From: Sulfoacidibacillus thermotolerans
Lineage (GTDB): Bacteria; Bacillota; Bacilli; Alicyclobacillales; SLC66
Reading direction: 5' to 3'
Assembly: GCF_003144315.1 (NCBI RefSeq)
Contig: NZ_MPDK01000015.1
Location: forward strand, 1 to 59,674
DNA length: 59,674 nt
Shown here piece after piece: positions 18,162 through 27,596 of the stretch. The notes below the pieces were generated by a model. It was not told the origin of the DNA and did not search any database. It saw nothing but the letters and a program-made list of their open reading frames with translations. A program made the position numbers and the translations under genes. The stretch's first letter is position 1. Every line of letters begins with the position of its first letter.

Positions 18162-21100
18162 ATGACATCGATCTATTGGGAAGGCCCAATGTATTCTTCA
18201 GGAAGTTTGGCCCATGTCAATCGTGAACTATGTGCAAGATTAGGCATGCACTCTGCCATCGAATTAGGTATTATCCCCGATAGCCCAGATCATCCCGAAA
18301 TGTTTAAAGAGAAGAATTTCAATCAATTAACTTCTTTCTATTACCGTAATCTATCCAAAGTAGATTACCACATTCGACAACAGTGGCCCCCAAATTTCTC
18401 CGCGCCTCGTCAAGGAAAATGGGTTCTTTTCCAACCATGGGAGTTCGGTTATATACCAAAAACCTGGGTATTTCACGCTTTATATCAAATAGATGAGATT
18501 TGGGTGAATAGTCAATATACAAAGAAAATGTATACAGATTCGGGAATCCCCGACGAAAAAATATTTTCCTTCCCTCTAGGAATAGATACAAATTTATATA
18601 CGCCTAGTGGAGAACACCTCCAATTAAAGACGGAAAAGAAGTTTAAATTCCTGTTTGTGGGTGGAACAATTTGGAGAAAGGGAATCGATATTCTATTACA
18701 AGCATACATCAATAGATTCACAAAAAATGATGATGTATGCTTAATTATCAAGGATTATGGCGTTCATTCATTTTATCAAGGACAGACGAGTCAAGAGACA
18801 ATCCAAAAAATTCAAATGACCCCGAATACACCTGAGATCATATACATAAAAGATGAATTATCCCCACAACAAATGGCGGCTTTATATAGAACTTGCGATG
18901 TCTTAGTTCATCCTTATCGCGGCGAAGGGTTTGGACTTCCGATTCTAGAAGCAATGTCTTGTGGGATTCCTGTCATAATCCCAGATCAGGGTCCAGCCGT
19001 TGAATTTACCAATAAAAATTGCGCATTGTTCGTACCATCAAAAATTCAAACAGGTACAGAACAAACAGACCTTGTGTCAAATCTAAAGTGGATTGAAGTA
19101 CAGCCCGAAGTCCTTAGCGAAACATTAAGTCTCGCTCTTAAATATCAAAACACGCTACATGAAATGGGTAGAAATGCGGCGCAGTTAGCACATTCACAGT
19201 TTACATGGGAACAATCAGCGGATCACATCCTAAAACACCTAGAAAGTGCGGATTACTCAGATATACCAACAAGATTTCAGCCCAAAGCATGGTATAGCAT
19301 CGGGCAACACCACTTTTTTAATCAGCAATGGGACGCTGCAGAAGCAGCCTTTGCGAAAGCAATAGAAATCGATGCTCATGATGTAAGATCTGCTATTGCA
19401 CATGCGAGTTGTCTCATTGAAATTGGGCAACTAGGTCGTGCAGTTACAGAACTACTGACTTTGCGCAAACAATTCGTCCCTGCACCATATCATCAAGAGA
19501 TTCTTCTCTTACTTGCAAAATCAATGACTAAGTTACAACGTCTTCAGGAAGCAAAAGAATACTGCATAGAAGCTCTTACACGATCTAATAACGAAGAAAT
19601 CTCATTGTTATTACGTGAAATAGATTCTAAATTAGCAGATCAAAAAAAATTGATTTCATCTGAAGTACACACCCTTGTCCACACAAACCATAGTCAACAA
19701 TGGATTGATTCACGAATCGAAAAATTAAATAGACAGTTTTTGGGTGTCTATCAAAAAGGAGAGAGAGTTCTTTATTTAAATAGAGAGGGCTTACCCGCGA
19801 ATCATAAAGTTATTTCATCAGAAGTAGAATATCACGTTTTCAATTTACCAAATTCTGCTTTAGATGAATTAAATAACGGTTCTATTTCGGCATTTTTGTC
19901 TTTGATAAGAGAACTTTTTCATCAATTTCAATATCAGGGGATCATTATGGATAAATTTATTGAAACCCTCCCCGTAAAACTAGCATCCCAAATTTTTAGC
20001 GCGATCAAGGAACTCGCAGCTCCTAATTTTCGGTTGATTATTACTTATTCTAACGTAAGTACACTTGAACTGTTTGGAGAGTTTTGGGATAAAGAATCCA
20101 ATGTTCGACCGTATACTGAAGCTCTTCTAAACAAATTACTTCTCCATGCTGGATTTAAAATTAAAGAAATGAGCGAAAGGAATCGTGAAAAAAAGGAGAA
20201 CTATATCATCGCTTCTCAATATGCAATACCCACATTATGGGAGGCGCCCGTGTTAAATACTTCAGGTTATGCTACGGGAAACCAAAAGTTACTAGAGGCA
20301 TTACGAGCATATCCTCTATCAATACAGTTAAATCTTAGAGAGAATGATTCTAAACCCGAAGTATATGACGCTGATTTCGTTCAATATATCAAAGCATTGC
20401 AGTCTAATAAAATCATACAACCCATCATCCATTACCAAAATGTACCTGCCTATGGTTTTGTGCCACCGAATGCCGTGATCTCCATAGGTCGTACAATGTT
20501 CGAGACAGACCGTATCCCAGAAGATTGGGTTTGGAAATGTAATCAACTTTCAGAAATTTGGGTTCCTAGTACGTTTAATGTTGAGACCTTCGCCAAGAGT
20601 GGGGTAGATGAAAAGCGAATTAAAGTAATCCCAGAACCTTTTGATTTTGATTTTTTCACTCCATCGAAACTACCACTAGACAAAAAAGCACTACTTCCTG
20701 GAATCAAGTCATTTATCTTTTTCTCTAATTTCACATGGTTATACAGAAAAGGGTGGGATGTTTTAATCCGCGCTTATGTCGAAGAGTTTTCAAAATACGA
20801 TGATGTCACATTATTAATTAAGACCTCAAAAATGCAAATGAATGAATCACCCGAGAACGAGCTAAATAAGTTCTTAAAATCATTAGGTTATACTCGAGAA
20901 TCAGCCCCTCATATTGCAATGATTGACGGTAATCTTACGGAAGAACAGATTCGCTTACTCTACAATCTTTCAGATGCGTTTGTACTTCCAACTCGCGGCG
21001 AAGGTTGGGGGCGCCCATTTATGGAAGCAATGGCAATGGAATTACCCGTTATCGGTACAAACTGGGGAGGAAATACTTCCTTTATGAACAAATCAAATAG

Positions 21101-21356
21101 TTATCTCATAGAAATTGAGGGTTTAGAGGAAATAGGCCCCGAAATGAGTATAAATTTTTACCAAGGGCATTACTGGGCCAATCCCAGCATAACTTCTACG
21201 CGCTCGGCAATGAGAGAAGTTTATTCAAATTACAATACAGCAAAGAATGTGGCAATAAATGCAAGAGAAGATTTAAAAAATAGATTTGACTCACATTCTG
21301 TTACTCGATTAATCGTGGATAGAATTCAAGAGTTAGTCAATAGCTATTATGCCTGA
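18162..21356 (+). CDS. Large protein with two GT4 glycosyltransferase domains and a TPR block
   Basis: The 1064-residue protein has an N-terminal GT-B, GT4-type domain (about 1-360), with FVGGTIWRKGID and the EX7E motif from E255 to E263. TPR-like repeats follow (about 375-485), then a middle region (about 490-690). A second GT4 domain (about 700-1060) has FFSNFTWLYRKGWD and a second EX7E from E947 to E955. The middle region has the outline of a class I methyltransferase (RVLYLNREGL where motif I would be, and a late LLHAGFKIKEM) but lacks the glycine-rich signature, so it may be a non-catalytic remnant. ATG 18162 has GGAGG nearby. The DNA looks visibly richer in A and T than the flanking genes, which suggests lateral acquisition. 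Probable role: extending the flagellin glycan. Confidence 0.85.
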   Translation: MTSIYWEGPMYSSGSLAHVNRELCARLGMHSAIELGIIPDSPDHPEMFKEKNFNQLTSFYYRNLSKVDYHIRQQWPPNFSAPRQGKWVLFQPWEFGYIPKTWVFHALYQIDEIWVNSQYTKKMYTDSGIPDEKIFSFPLGIDTNLYTPSGEHLQLKTEKKFKFLFVGGTIWRKGIDILLQAYINRFTKNDDVCLIIKDYGVHSFYQGQTSQETIQKIQMTPNTPEIIYIKDELSPQQMAALYRTCDVLVHPYRGEGFGLPILEAMSCGIPVIIPDQGPAVEFTNKNCALFVPSKIQTGTEQTDLVSNLKWIEVQPEVLSETLSLALKYQNTLHEMGRNAAQLAHSQFTWEQSADHILKHLESADYSDIPTRFQPKAWYSIGQHHFFNQQWDAAEAAFAKAIEIDAHDVRSAIAHASCLIEIGQLGRAVTELLTLRKQFVPAPYHQEILLLLAKSMTKLQRLQEAKEYCIEALTRSNNEEISLLLREIDSKLADQKKLISSEVHTLVHTNHSQQWIDSRIEKLNRQFLGVYQKGERVLYLNREGLPANHKVISSEVEYHVFNLPNSALDELNNGSISAFLSLIRELFHQFQYQGIIMDKFIETLPVKLASQIFSAIKELAAPNFRLIITYSNVSTLELFGEFWDKESNVRPYTEALLNKLLLHAGFKIKEMSERNREKKENYIIASQYAIPTLWEAPVLNTSGYATGNQKLLEALRAYPLSIQLNLRENDSKPEVYDADFVQYIKALQSNKIIQPIIHYQNVPAYGFVPPNAVISIGRTMFETDRIPEDWVWKCNQLSEIWVPSTFNVETFAKSGVDEKRIKVIPEPFDFDFFTPSKLPLDKKALLPGIKSFIFFSNFTWLYRKGWDVLIRAYVEEFSKYDDVTLLIKTSKMQMNESPENELNKFLKSLGYTRESAPHIAMIDGNLTEEQIRLLYNLSDAFVLPTRGEGWGRPFMEAMAMELPVIGTNWGGNTSFMNKSNSYLIEIEGLEEIGPEMSINFYQGHYWANPSITSTRSAMREVYSNYNTAKNVAINAREDLKNRFDSHSVTRLIVDRIQELVNSYYA

Positions 21357-21409
21357 GGATGTACTATTGGAGATAGACTGTTTATCTCAACCATTCAACT
21401 CAACTGATG

Positions 21410-21439
21410 AAAAAACTCACCGCTCGCACTTAACGAGCG
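21410..21439 (-). terminator. Terminator-like hairpin at the end of comFC
   Basis: CGCTCG (21421-21426) and CGAGCG (21434-21439) form a six-pair stem that overlaps the comFC stop codon. On the minus strand it is followed five bases later by a run of T (21410-21415). The gap before the T-run makes it a moderate candidate. Confidence 0.4.
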
Positions 21440-22305
21440 ACAGTCAGAACGTTCACGCTAACGGCACCCGCTTGATAGAGAACTTCGGCACAGGCATCAG
21501 CTGTCCCACCTGTCGTTAACACATCGTCAATGAGGAGGATCGATTGACCTCTAACTAGGCGCTCGGCAAGCGACTGCGTGCTGTAACGACGCATAGATAA
21601 CCCAGTGCGATGGCCTTTCGTGCGAGTGGCCATCGTCTTTGTCGCACACTCTTTGTACAAGCGAAGCGCACGGCGATTGTATGCCAGCTGATTTGAGTGC
21701 GAAAGCGCAAATGCGCCACGCAATGACGCGATCCTCTCCTCGCGAGAATGCACAGTCTGGCTCTCGCTTAACACAATTTTCTCTAAAACATGGGCGGTTG
21801 GTAAACGCAACTTATTCACAAGATAAGCACTAAGATCTTCTGCTTGATTGAATCCCCTGCGCGTCTGCTTGACGGGATGCATAGGGATCGGCACAATCAG
21901 GTGATCTCGTGCATGGCCAAAATGCCGAGTATAAGCTTCACTCAACCACTCTCCTAATATGCGAACGAAACGTCGATCCCCTTGGTACTTAAGCCCTTTA
22001 AGTGCCAGTTCTAGTGTTCCCGCATAGCGTCCAAAGGAACGCGCCTCTAAAAACAGGTGGGGAGTTCTTGCACATTCACCACATAAGCCCCCTTGCCCAG
22101 AACGGCCACAGGTTCGGCACACCCCATTGGTGTGTTCAACAATGCCTTGTTCACAGCGTTCGCATAATTTGGGTACAAAAAAACGCCCCTGCGGAGTATG
22201 CTTAAAGATGTATCCGCAAAGTGGGCATGTAGCCGGGGCAGGAAACAGTAGATCGAGCAGAGCATCACCAAACACCCGTGGTAGTCGACTCCAACTCTTA
22301 CGCAA
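21430..22305 (-). CDS. comFC: ComF family protein ComFC
   Basis: ComFC is a phosphoribosyltransferase-fold protein needed for DNA uptake in competent bacteria, acting with the ComFA helicase. The 291-residue protein has N-terminal cysteine pairs (CPLCGY, CERCEQ, CRTCGRSGQGG-CGEC) that probably bind zinc, the VPIPMHPVKQTRRGFNQAE segment, and the PRPP loop ILLIDDVLTTGGT (about 256-268). Between about residues 205 and 246, just before the PRPP loop, there is an extra basic stretch (ALRLYKECATKTMATRTKGH) not seen in typical ComFC. Start is TTG 22305 after GAGGCGG. ComFA, usually adjacent in Bacillus, is not in the window, while degV lies next to it as in Bacillus. Confidence 0.9.
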   Translation of the reverse strand: MRKSWSRLPRVFGDALLDLLFPAPATCPLCGYIFKHTPQGRFFVPKLCERCEQGIVEHTNGVCRTCGRSGQGGLCGECARTPHLFLEARSFGRYAGTLELALKGLKYQGDRRFVRILGEWLSEAYTRHFGHARDHLIVPIPMHPVKQTRRGFNQAEDLSAYLVNKLRLPTAHVLEKIVLSESQTVHSREERIASLRGAFALSHSNQLAYNRRALRLYKECATKTMATRTKGHRTGLSMRRYSTQSLAERLVRGQSILLIDDVLTTGGTADACAEVLYQAGAVSVNVLTVAR

Positions 22306-22379
22306 CGGCCATCCGCCTCATCACTCTGACATCCCTTACACGAACGCAATCCGTTCCCAACCTAAGATCAAAACCGTTG

Positions 22380-23219
22380 TCACTCTGCATAATAGATTAA
22401 GGCAAGCACGCCAGGACCTACGTGAACGCCAATCACAGGATCGAGTTCGATCACTCGCAGGTTTGCATCAGGAACTCTGGTTAAAACTTCATGCTGTAAC
22501 GCTATCGCCTGCTCAACTGCAGCACCGTGCACAACCGCGCCGTATACGGTTTGCTTCCCTTGCACATCTAGCACAAAACGCGATACGATTAAGTCCAGTG
22601 CTTTTTTGTGCGTTCGAACCTTCTCATAGACTTCGATGCGCTTATTACGAAGTAATAATACCGGTTTTATCTGCAAAAGTGTGCCTAAGGCTGCTGCTGC
22701 CCCTCCGACTCTTCCCCCACGACGCAAATATTCAAACGTATCCAATACGAAATAGGCACTCGTACGCTCCCTCACTTCCTGCAAGCGCGAGACGATCTCC
22801 TCAACTGTTGCCCCGACCTGCGCTCGCTTCGCCGCCTCTATCACTTGAATGCCAAGCGCATACGCAGTCATCCCTGAGTCAACAATGGCGATCTCCCCCG
22901 AAACGATCTCACGCGCCGTTTCTGCCGCACGCACAGTGCCACTTAACTCACTACTGATGAAAATGCCTACAATCGCATCATGACTTTCTAGTAGCTTTTG
23001 AAACGCTTCAACAAAATCGCCAACCGCAGGTTGCGAAGTCGTTGGAAGCACCTTATGATTTACAAGTTTTGCATAAAATTCGGCAGCCGTTAGGTCGATG
23101 CCGTCACGGTAAGCATGCTCCCCAAAGATGATTTGCAAGGGAACCACCGTAATCCCATACTCTGCTACTTCTTGCGGTGATAAATCAGCTGTGCTATCCG
23201 TGACAATCGCAATACGCAC
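22380..23219 (-). CDS. degV: DegV family fatty-acid-binding protein
   Basis: DegV (FakB-type) proteins bind a fatty acid and present it to the kinase FakA for phosphorylation and entry into phospholipid synthesis. The 279-residue protein opens with IAIVTDSTADLSPQEVAEYG, contains LPTTSQPAVGDFVEAF (the conserved TSQP fatty-acid-carboxylate-binding element) near residue 60, and has the C-terminal VIGVHVGPGVLAL segment. GTG 23219 is preferred because AAGGAG lies nine bases upstream; the frame continues ten codons further. It is 74 bases upstream of comFC on the same strand and about 175 bases after phoR. Confidence 0.93.
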   Translation of the reverse strand: MRIAIVTDSTADLSPQEVAEYGITVVPLQIIFGEHAYRDGIDLTAAEFYAKLVNHKVLPTTSQPAVGDFVEAFQKLLESHDAIVGIFISSELSGTVRAAETAREIVSGEIAIVDSGMTAYALGIQVIEAAKRAQVGATVEEIVSRLQEVRERTSAYFVLDTFEYLRRGGRVGGAAAALGTLLQIKPVLLLRNKRIEVYEKVRTHKKALDLIVSRFVLDVQGKQTVYGAVVHGAAVEQAIALQHEVLTRVPDANLRVIELDPVIGVHVGPGVLALIYYAE

Positions 23220-23394
23220 CTCTATCCACTCCTTTGCCCAACGACCCATCTTGGCCTTTTACAGCACCCGGACCGATTGGCCAAGAGCAAGCCACTCCTC
23301 TGTGCCATCTTCCTGCGCGCACCAAGTTTCGTCCATCATATCACAGGTGAACACTTCGTCAATGAGCCAAATGCACAGTTACAAAAAACGCATT

Positions 23395-24696
23395 CTATAC
23401 CTCTTCATTCTCTGCCTCTACACCTGCTACATCAAAGAAAAAACGACTGCCTTGCCCCACTTCCGAAAATACCCCGACATGCCCGCCATGTGCTTCCACA
23501 AGGTGTTTCACAATCGCAAGCCCTAGTCCTGTTCCGCCAGACTGACGACTGCGCGTCTTATCTACGCGATAAAACCGCTCAAATACGCGCTGTACATCTG
23601 CAGGTGGAATCCCAACACCAGAATCCTGTACCGCAAAAACAATGCGGTCTCCCTTACGCTCTGCCGAGAGTGTAATCCGCCCTCCGGCTGGTGTAAATTG
23701 TAGAGCATTATTGACAAGATTAATCAACACTTGCCGCAACCGATCACTATCTGCCAATGCGATGACAGGGGTACGCCCGATCACCTCTTGCGTCAACTCA
23801 ACCCCGGCATCTGCCGCTTGACCAGAAAATGTATCGACAACCCGCTGCATAATCCAGGCCGCGTCAACGGGCGCCAAATGCAGATCGATTTGTTTTGCCT
23901 CAATCCTCGACAAATCCAACAAGTCTTCGACAAGGCGTCCAATACGATCCGCCTCATCCTGCATAATTTGTACAAACTGTCGCGCCGTGGCCTGATCTTG
24001 CAGCGCCCCATCCAGCAAAGTCTCCGCAAACCCCTTCAAAGCGGTAATGGGCGTACGCAACTCATGGGAGACATTTGCCACAAAGTCACTGCGCATGCGT
24101 TCCAGACGACGCCATTCACTCACGTCGTGTAATAGGACCACGGCCCCTGCAATCGCTCCGTTTGACTGTTTAATCGGTGTTACGTGCGCTTCAAGCGTCA
24201 GTTCTTGCGGTTTGTGCAATTGCACTTCTCGCTTTTGTACAACCCCATATGCAATTGCCTCATCAACAAGTGAAGCAAGTCCATAGTGATGTCCTGCTTC
24301 CCAGTGCCAACGCCCAACCATATCGTCTTCGTTTAAACTGAGTAGGCGTTGAACGGCGGCATTGACAAGAACAATGCGTCCTGCCCGATCAATCACAATC
24401 ACACCACTCACCAGTGGCTCCATGATGCCTTCAAGTTTGCTTCGTTCTTGCATCGTCTCCTCACGCGCTTCACGCAACAGTTCAGCCAGATCATACACGC
24501 GTGACACAAGTAACCCTAAGCGCCCGTCTACCACAGCGCGCGCAGGCAATTCACGACCCTTTGTCGCCGCGTCAAGTACATCTACGAGCGCTTTTTGCAC
24601 CTGATTAACCCGTCGCTCGCGATACGCACCATAAGCGATCAACAAGAGACAAAACAGCCCAGCGAACAGCCATGGTTCAAGACTCGCCAAAGTCAA
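23395..24696 (-). CDS. phoR: PhoR-type sensor histidine kinase
   Basis: This is the kinase partner of the adjacent response regulator and probably responds to phosphate limitation. The 433-residue protein has a single N-terminal membrane segment (about 8-25), a PAS domain (about 88-195), HisKA with H211 in ANVSHELRTPITALKGF, and HATPase motifs NLVNNALQF, DSGVGIP and GGTGLGLAI. Unlike Bacillus PhoR it lacks a large extracytoplasmic loop, so sensing is probably intracellular, perhaps through PhoU. Start TTG 24696 lies just after GAGGGGAG, with only six bases between the phoP stop and this start, so the two are co-translated. WalK-like kinases share motifs, but phoU in the operon favours PhoR. 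Confidence 0.88.
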   Translation of the reverse strand: MTLASLEPWLFAGLFCLLLIAYGAYRERRVNQVQKALVDVLDAATKGRELPARAVVDGRLGLLVSRVYDLAELLREAREETMQERSKLEGIMEPLVSGVIVIDRAGRIVLVNAAVQRLLSLNEDDMVGRWHWEAGHHYGLASLVDEAIAYGVVQKREVQLHKPQELTLEAHVTPIKQSNGAIAGAVVLLHDVSEWRRLERMRSDFVANVSHELRTPITALKGFAETLLDGALQDQATARQFVQIMQDEADRIGRLVEDLLDLSRIEAKQIDLHLAPVDAAWIMQRVVDTFSGQAADAGVELTQEVIGRTPVIALADSDRLRQVLINLVNNALQFTPAGGRITLSAERKGDRIVFAVQDSGVGIPPADVQRVFERFYRVDKTRSRQSGGTGLGLAIVKHLVEAHGGHVGVFSEVGQGSRFFFDVAGVEAENEEV

Positions 24697-24702
24697 GTGC
24701 CG

Positions 24703-25407
24703 TTACTCCCCTCGCACAAACTTGTACCCCACCCCGCGCACTGTTTTAATATAGCGCGGATTTTTCGGATCATCTTCAATCTTGTCGCGCAAATGGCTGA
24801 TATGCACATCGACCAATCGCGTGTCTCCTGCATACTCATATCCCCACACACCATCAAGCAATTGGTCACGACTCACTACACGATCCAAGTTTTTTAGCAA
24901 ATAATGCAAAAGCTCAAATTCTCGCGGGGTTAGTTCAATCAACTCTCCTCGCACCGTCACTTCATAGCGACTAGCGTCCAAGTGCACATCGCCTATGGTA
25001 TAGCTGTCTGCCTCTACACTATTTGACGTAACGGGCTCATCTGCTTTGCGACGCAAGACCGCACGCACGCGCGCCACAAGTTCACGTGGGCTAAAGGGCT
25101 TTGTAACGTAGTCATCTGCCCCCATTTCTAACCCTAAAACGCGATCGATCTCCTCGCCTCGAGCCGTTAACATGATAATCGGAATTTTAGAGTTCGTTTG
25201 GCGCAATCGCTTGCATAACTCAAGTCCATCGACACCAGGAAGCATAAGATCCAACACAAGAAGATCATAGTCACCCTTTGCAATCAATTCTAGGGCCATG
25301 AATCCTTCCTCAGCAGTCTCCACCTCATACCCAGCCATCCGCAAATTGTACTCTACAAGCGTGCGAATCGCCTCTTCATCATCGACCACAAGCACTCGCT
25401 CAGCCAC
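24703..25407 (-). CDS. phoP: OmpR/PhoP family response regulator
   Basis: The 234-residue DNA-binding regulator has a receiver domain with the acidic pocket VVDDEE, phosphoacceptor D53 (LVLDLMLPGVD) and the conserved lysine in VTKPFSPREL. The C-terminal winged helix carries LTPREFELLHYLLKN and the terminal TVRGVGYKF. It is probably phosphorylated by the downstream kinase. GTG 25407 is the start, with AAGGG/AGGG upstream. The gene lies between recD2 and phoR, with gaps of 27 and 6 bases. The phoU at the head of the operon supports a phosphate-response role rather than WalR. Confidence 0.9.
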   Translation of the reverse strand: MAERVLVVDDEEAIRTLVEYNLRMAGYEVETAEEGFMALELIAKGDYDLLVLDLMLPGVDGLELCKRLRQTNSKIPIIMLTARGEEIDRVLGLEMGADDYVTKPFSPRELVARVRAVLRRKADEPVTSNSVEADSYTIGDVHLDASRYEVTVRGELIELTPREFELLHYLLKNLDRVVSRDQLLDGVWGYEYAGDTRLVDVHISHLRDKIEDDPKNPRYIKTVRGVGYKFVRGE

Positions 25408-25434
25408 AACATCGCCCTGCCCTTCTTTCCATTC

Positions 25435-27594
25435 TTATGACTCCGCCTGCAGTCGATCAACCAATCGCGTAAAGCGTTTAGCCGCATCCACCCGACGCAA
25501 TGCCAATTCAAAGGCCTGCAGCGATCCCACGATCACAAGGAGCAACTTTGCACGTGTCATCGCTGTATAAAGTAATTGTCGATATAACATGACAGCATGT
25601 TCACGCACGAGCGGCAGCACAACGCAAGGATATTCACTGCCTTGACTCTTATGCACTGAAACGGCATACGCATGAATCAATTGCCCACAATCCGCACGCG
25701 CAAGTTCAACTTCTCGCGCTTCTTCTGAAAAGCCTACGCGAAGGGTCAGCCCCTCCTCCTGAATACGAGTAACAAAGCCGATATCTCCGTTATAAATGTC
25801 ACGCTCGTAATCATTTTTTATATTCATTACTTTATCACCAACACGAAATACACGCGGTCCAACCTGCAAACCCCTGCTTGTTTCCGATAAAATACGCTTG
25901 CTAAGTGCTTCATTCAATCGCTCTGTCCCACAGTATCCCTTGCGCATCGGAGCAAGCACCTGTATACCGGTGCGAGCATCAAGCGCCAAGTAAGAGGGTA
26001 AACGGCGGGCTGCCAGATCTACAACCAGCGCAGCGACTTGCTTTGGATCTTCTTCCTGAATAAAATAATAGTCGCTCTCATTCGACTTTTCAAAATCAGG
26101 AAATTTCCCTTTTCGCACTTCATGTGCTGCTCGCGTAATCGCACTTTGCTCCGCTTGGCGAAACACAAGCTGTAACTCGTGAACCACTGCCATTCCAGAT
26201 GCAATCACATCACGCAACACTTGCCCCGGGCCAACAGATGGAAGTTGCCATGGATCACCGACCAGTAATAGCCGGGCGCCATCTGGCAGCGCGTCTAAGA
26301 GATGCGAAAAAAGCGGGGCGTCAACCATAGACGCTTCATCAATAATGAATACATCTCCCTCAACTCGGTTCCCCCGATTTCGCGCAAATCCATAGTGCCC
26401 GTTTCCCTGCTGTCCAACTTCTAGCAATCGATGGATCGTCAAAGCAACCTGTCCCGTACTGTCGGCCAATCGCTTTGCAGCCCGTCCAGTAGGTGCACAT
26501 AACACGACGCGCAATCCATACTGTTGTGCATCTTCTACAACTTTGCGCACCGTTGTAGTTTTCCCCGTTCCTGGTCCGCCTGTCAATACAACAAGCGGAT
26601 ACGTAAAGATCGCACGTGCAGCTTGTCTTTGCAGCGGTGTCAAAATCTCTCCCACAGCCTTTGGTGCAGGAGTTTCCAGATCATCCCACGCAGCCGCCGT
26701 TTGCACCAGTTCGCGCAAACGCAAAGCGATCTTCGTTTCTACACGGTACATGGAAAGCAAATACACAAATAATTCCCCGTTCATTTGTTCAAGTACCACG
26801 CGACCATTTGCAATCAAATGGCCCCCAGCAGCAGCCAATTCTTCTTTCGGCAAGGAAAGCAGTTTTTCTGTGCGAACAATCCACTCCGCATGCGGCAACC
26901 CCATATGTCCCTCATCGACTGCTTGAGAGAGTGTATAAAGCAGAGCTGCGCGGAGACGATCTGGATCATTTAGCTTCATGCCAAGCGCCCGTGCGATCCC
27001 ATCCGCCGTCTTAAATCCAATCCCCGTAATCTCTTCTATTAATTGGAATGGATGGTCCATGACCATATCAAGCGCTTGGCGCCCGCCGCCAAACTTTGCC
27101 GCCACTTTATCCGCCAAATGCAAAGGCAACCCGTGCGCCCGGAAAAAAGCTCCTAGTTTAGCTACGCCTTCTTGCTCAGCGAAAGCTGTCACAATCGCTT
27201 TCGCACGTTTTGCTGTCAGACCAGGAACTTTTGCAATCTCTTCAGGCTGTTCGCGAAGAATATCCAGCGTTTTTTCCGCAAAATGCTCGACAATTCGTTT
27301 TGCCGTCTTTGGACCAATCCCCTTAAAACGACCGCTAGCGAGAAACCGCTCGATGCCAAGTAGACTCGTGGGCACTTGCGCCCGATAGGATTCTACGTGA
27401 AATTCCCTCCCATATTCAGCGTGAAACTGATACCTTCCGACGAATTCACACTCTGAGCCAAGTGCAATGTCGGAAATCCGACCAACCGCCCGCACAGTCT
27501 CCCCGTTTGCCAAACGCACCCGCAAAACAGCATACCCGCGATCAGAAAGAACTAGAAACTGCTCCGCTGTTCCCCGCACCTGAACCGTTGCCAT
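25435..27594 (-). CDS. recD2: RecD2-type ATP-dependent DNA helicase
   Basis: RecD2 is a 5'-3' superfamily 1B helicase of bacteria that lack RecBC-bound RecD, and is implicated in repair and replication-fork stability. The 719-residue protein has the RecD2 N-terminal OB-like segment, helix-hairpin-helix motifs (FKGIGPKTAKRIVEHF near 90 and ITGIGFKTADGIARAL near 190), Walker A GGPGTGKT (339-346), IIDEASMVD (about 417-425), and the C-terminal AVSVHKSQGSEY and YTAMTRAK motifs. ATG 27594 starts two bases after the phoU stop; a reading frame continuing back into phoU is an artefact. The close spacing implies translational coupling to phoU. A helicase inside a pho operon is odd. Confidence 0.95.
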   Translation of the reverse strand: MATVQVRGTAEQFLVLSDRGYAVLRVRLANGETVRAVGRISDIALGSECEFVGRYQFHAEYGREFHVESYRAQVPTSLLGIERFLASGRFKGIGPKTAKRIVEHFAEKTLDILREQPEEIAKVPGLTAKRAKAIVTAFAEQEGVAKLGAFFRAHGLPLHLADKVAAKFGGGRQALDMVMDHPFQLIEEITGIGFKTADGIARALGMKLNDPDRLRAALLYTLSQAVDEGHMGLPHAEWIVRTEKLLSLPKEELAAAGGHLIANGRVVLEQMNGELFVYLLSMYRVETKIALRLRELVQTAAAWDDLETPAPKAVGEILTPLQRQAARAIFTYPLVVLTGGPGTGKTTTVRKVVEDAQQYGLRVVLCAPTGRAAKRLADSTGQVALTIHRLLEVGQQGNGHYGFARNRGNRVEGDVFIIDEASMVDAPLFSHLLDALPDGARLLLVGDPWQLPSVGPGQVLRDVIASGMAVVHELQLVFRQAEQSAITRAAHEVRKGKFPDFEKSNESDYYFIQEEDPKQVAALVVDLAARRLPSYLALDARTGIQVLAPMRKGYCGTERLNEALSKRILSETSRGLQVGPRVFRVGDKVMNIKNDYERDIYNGDIGFVTRIQEEGLTLRVGFSEEAREVELARADCGQLIHAYAVSVHKSQGSEYPCVVLPLVREHAVMLYRQLLYTAMTRAKLLLVIVGSLQAFELALRRVDAAKRFTRLVDRLQAES

Positions 27595-27596
27595 CG

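Noticed and set aside
22127-22957. Plus-strand open frame spanning comFC and degV
   Set aside because: It covers the junction of two clear minus-strand genes and has no protein-like family motif.
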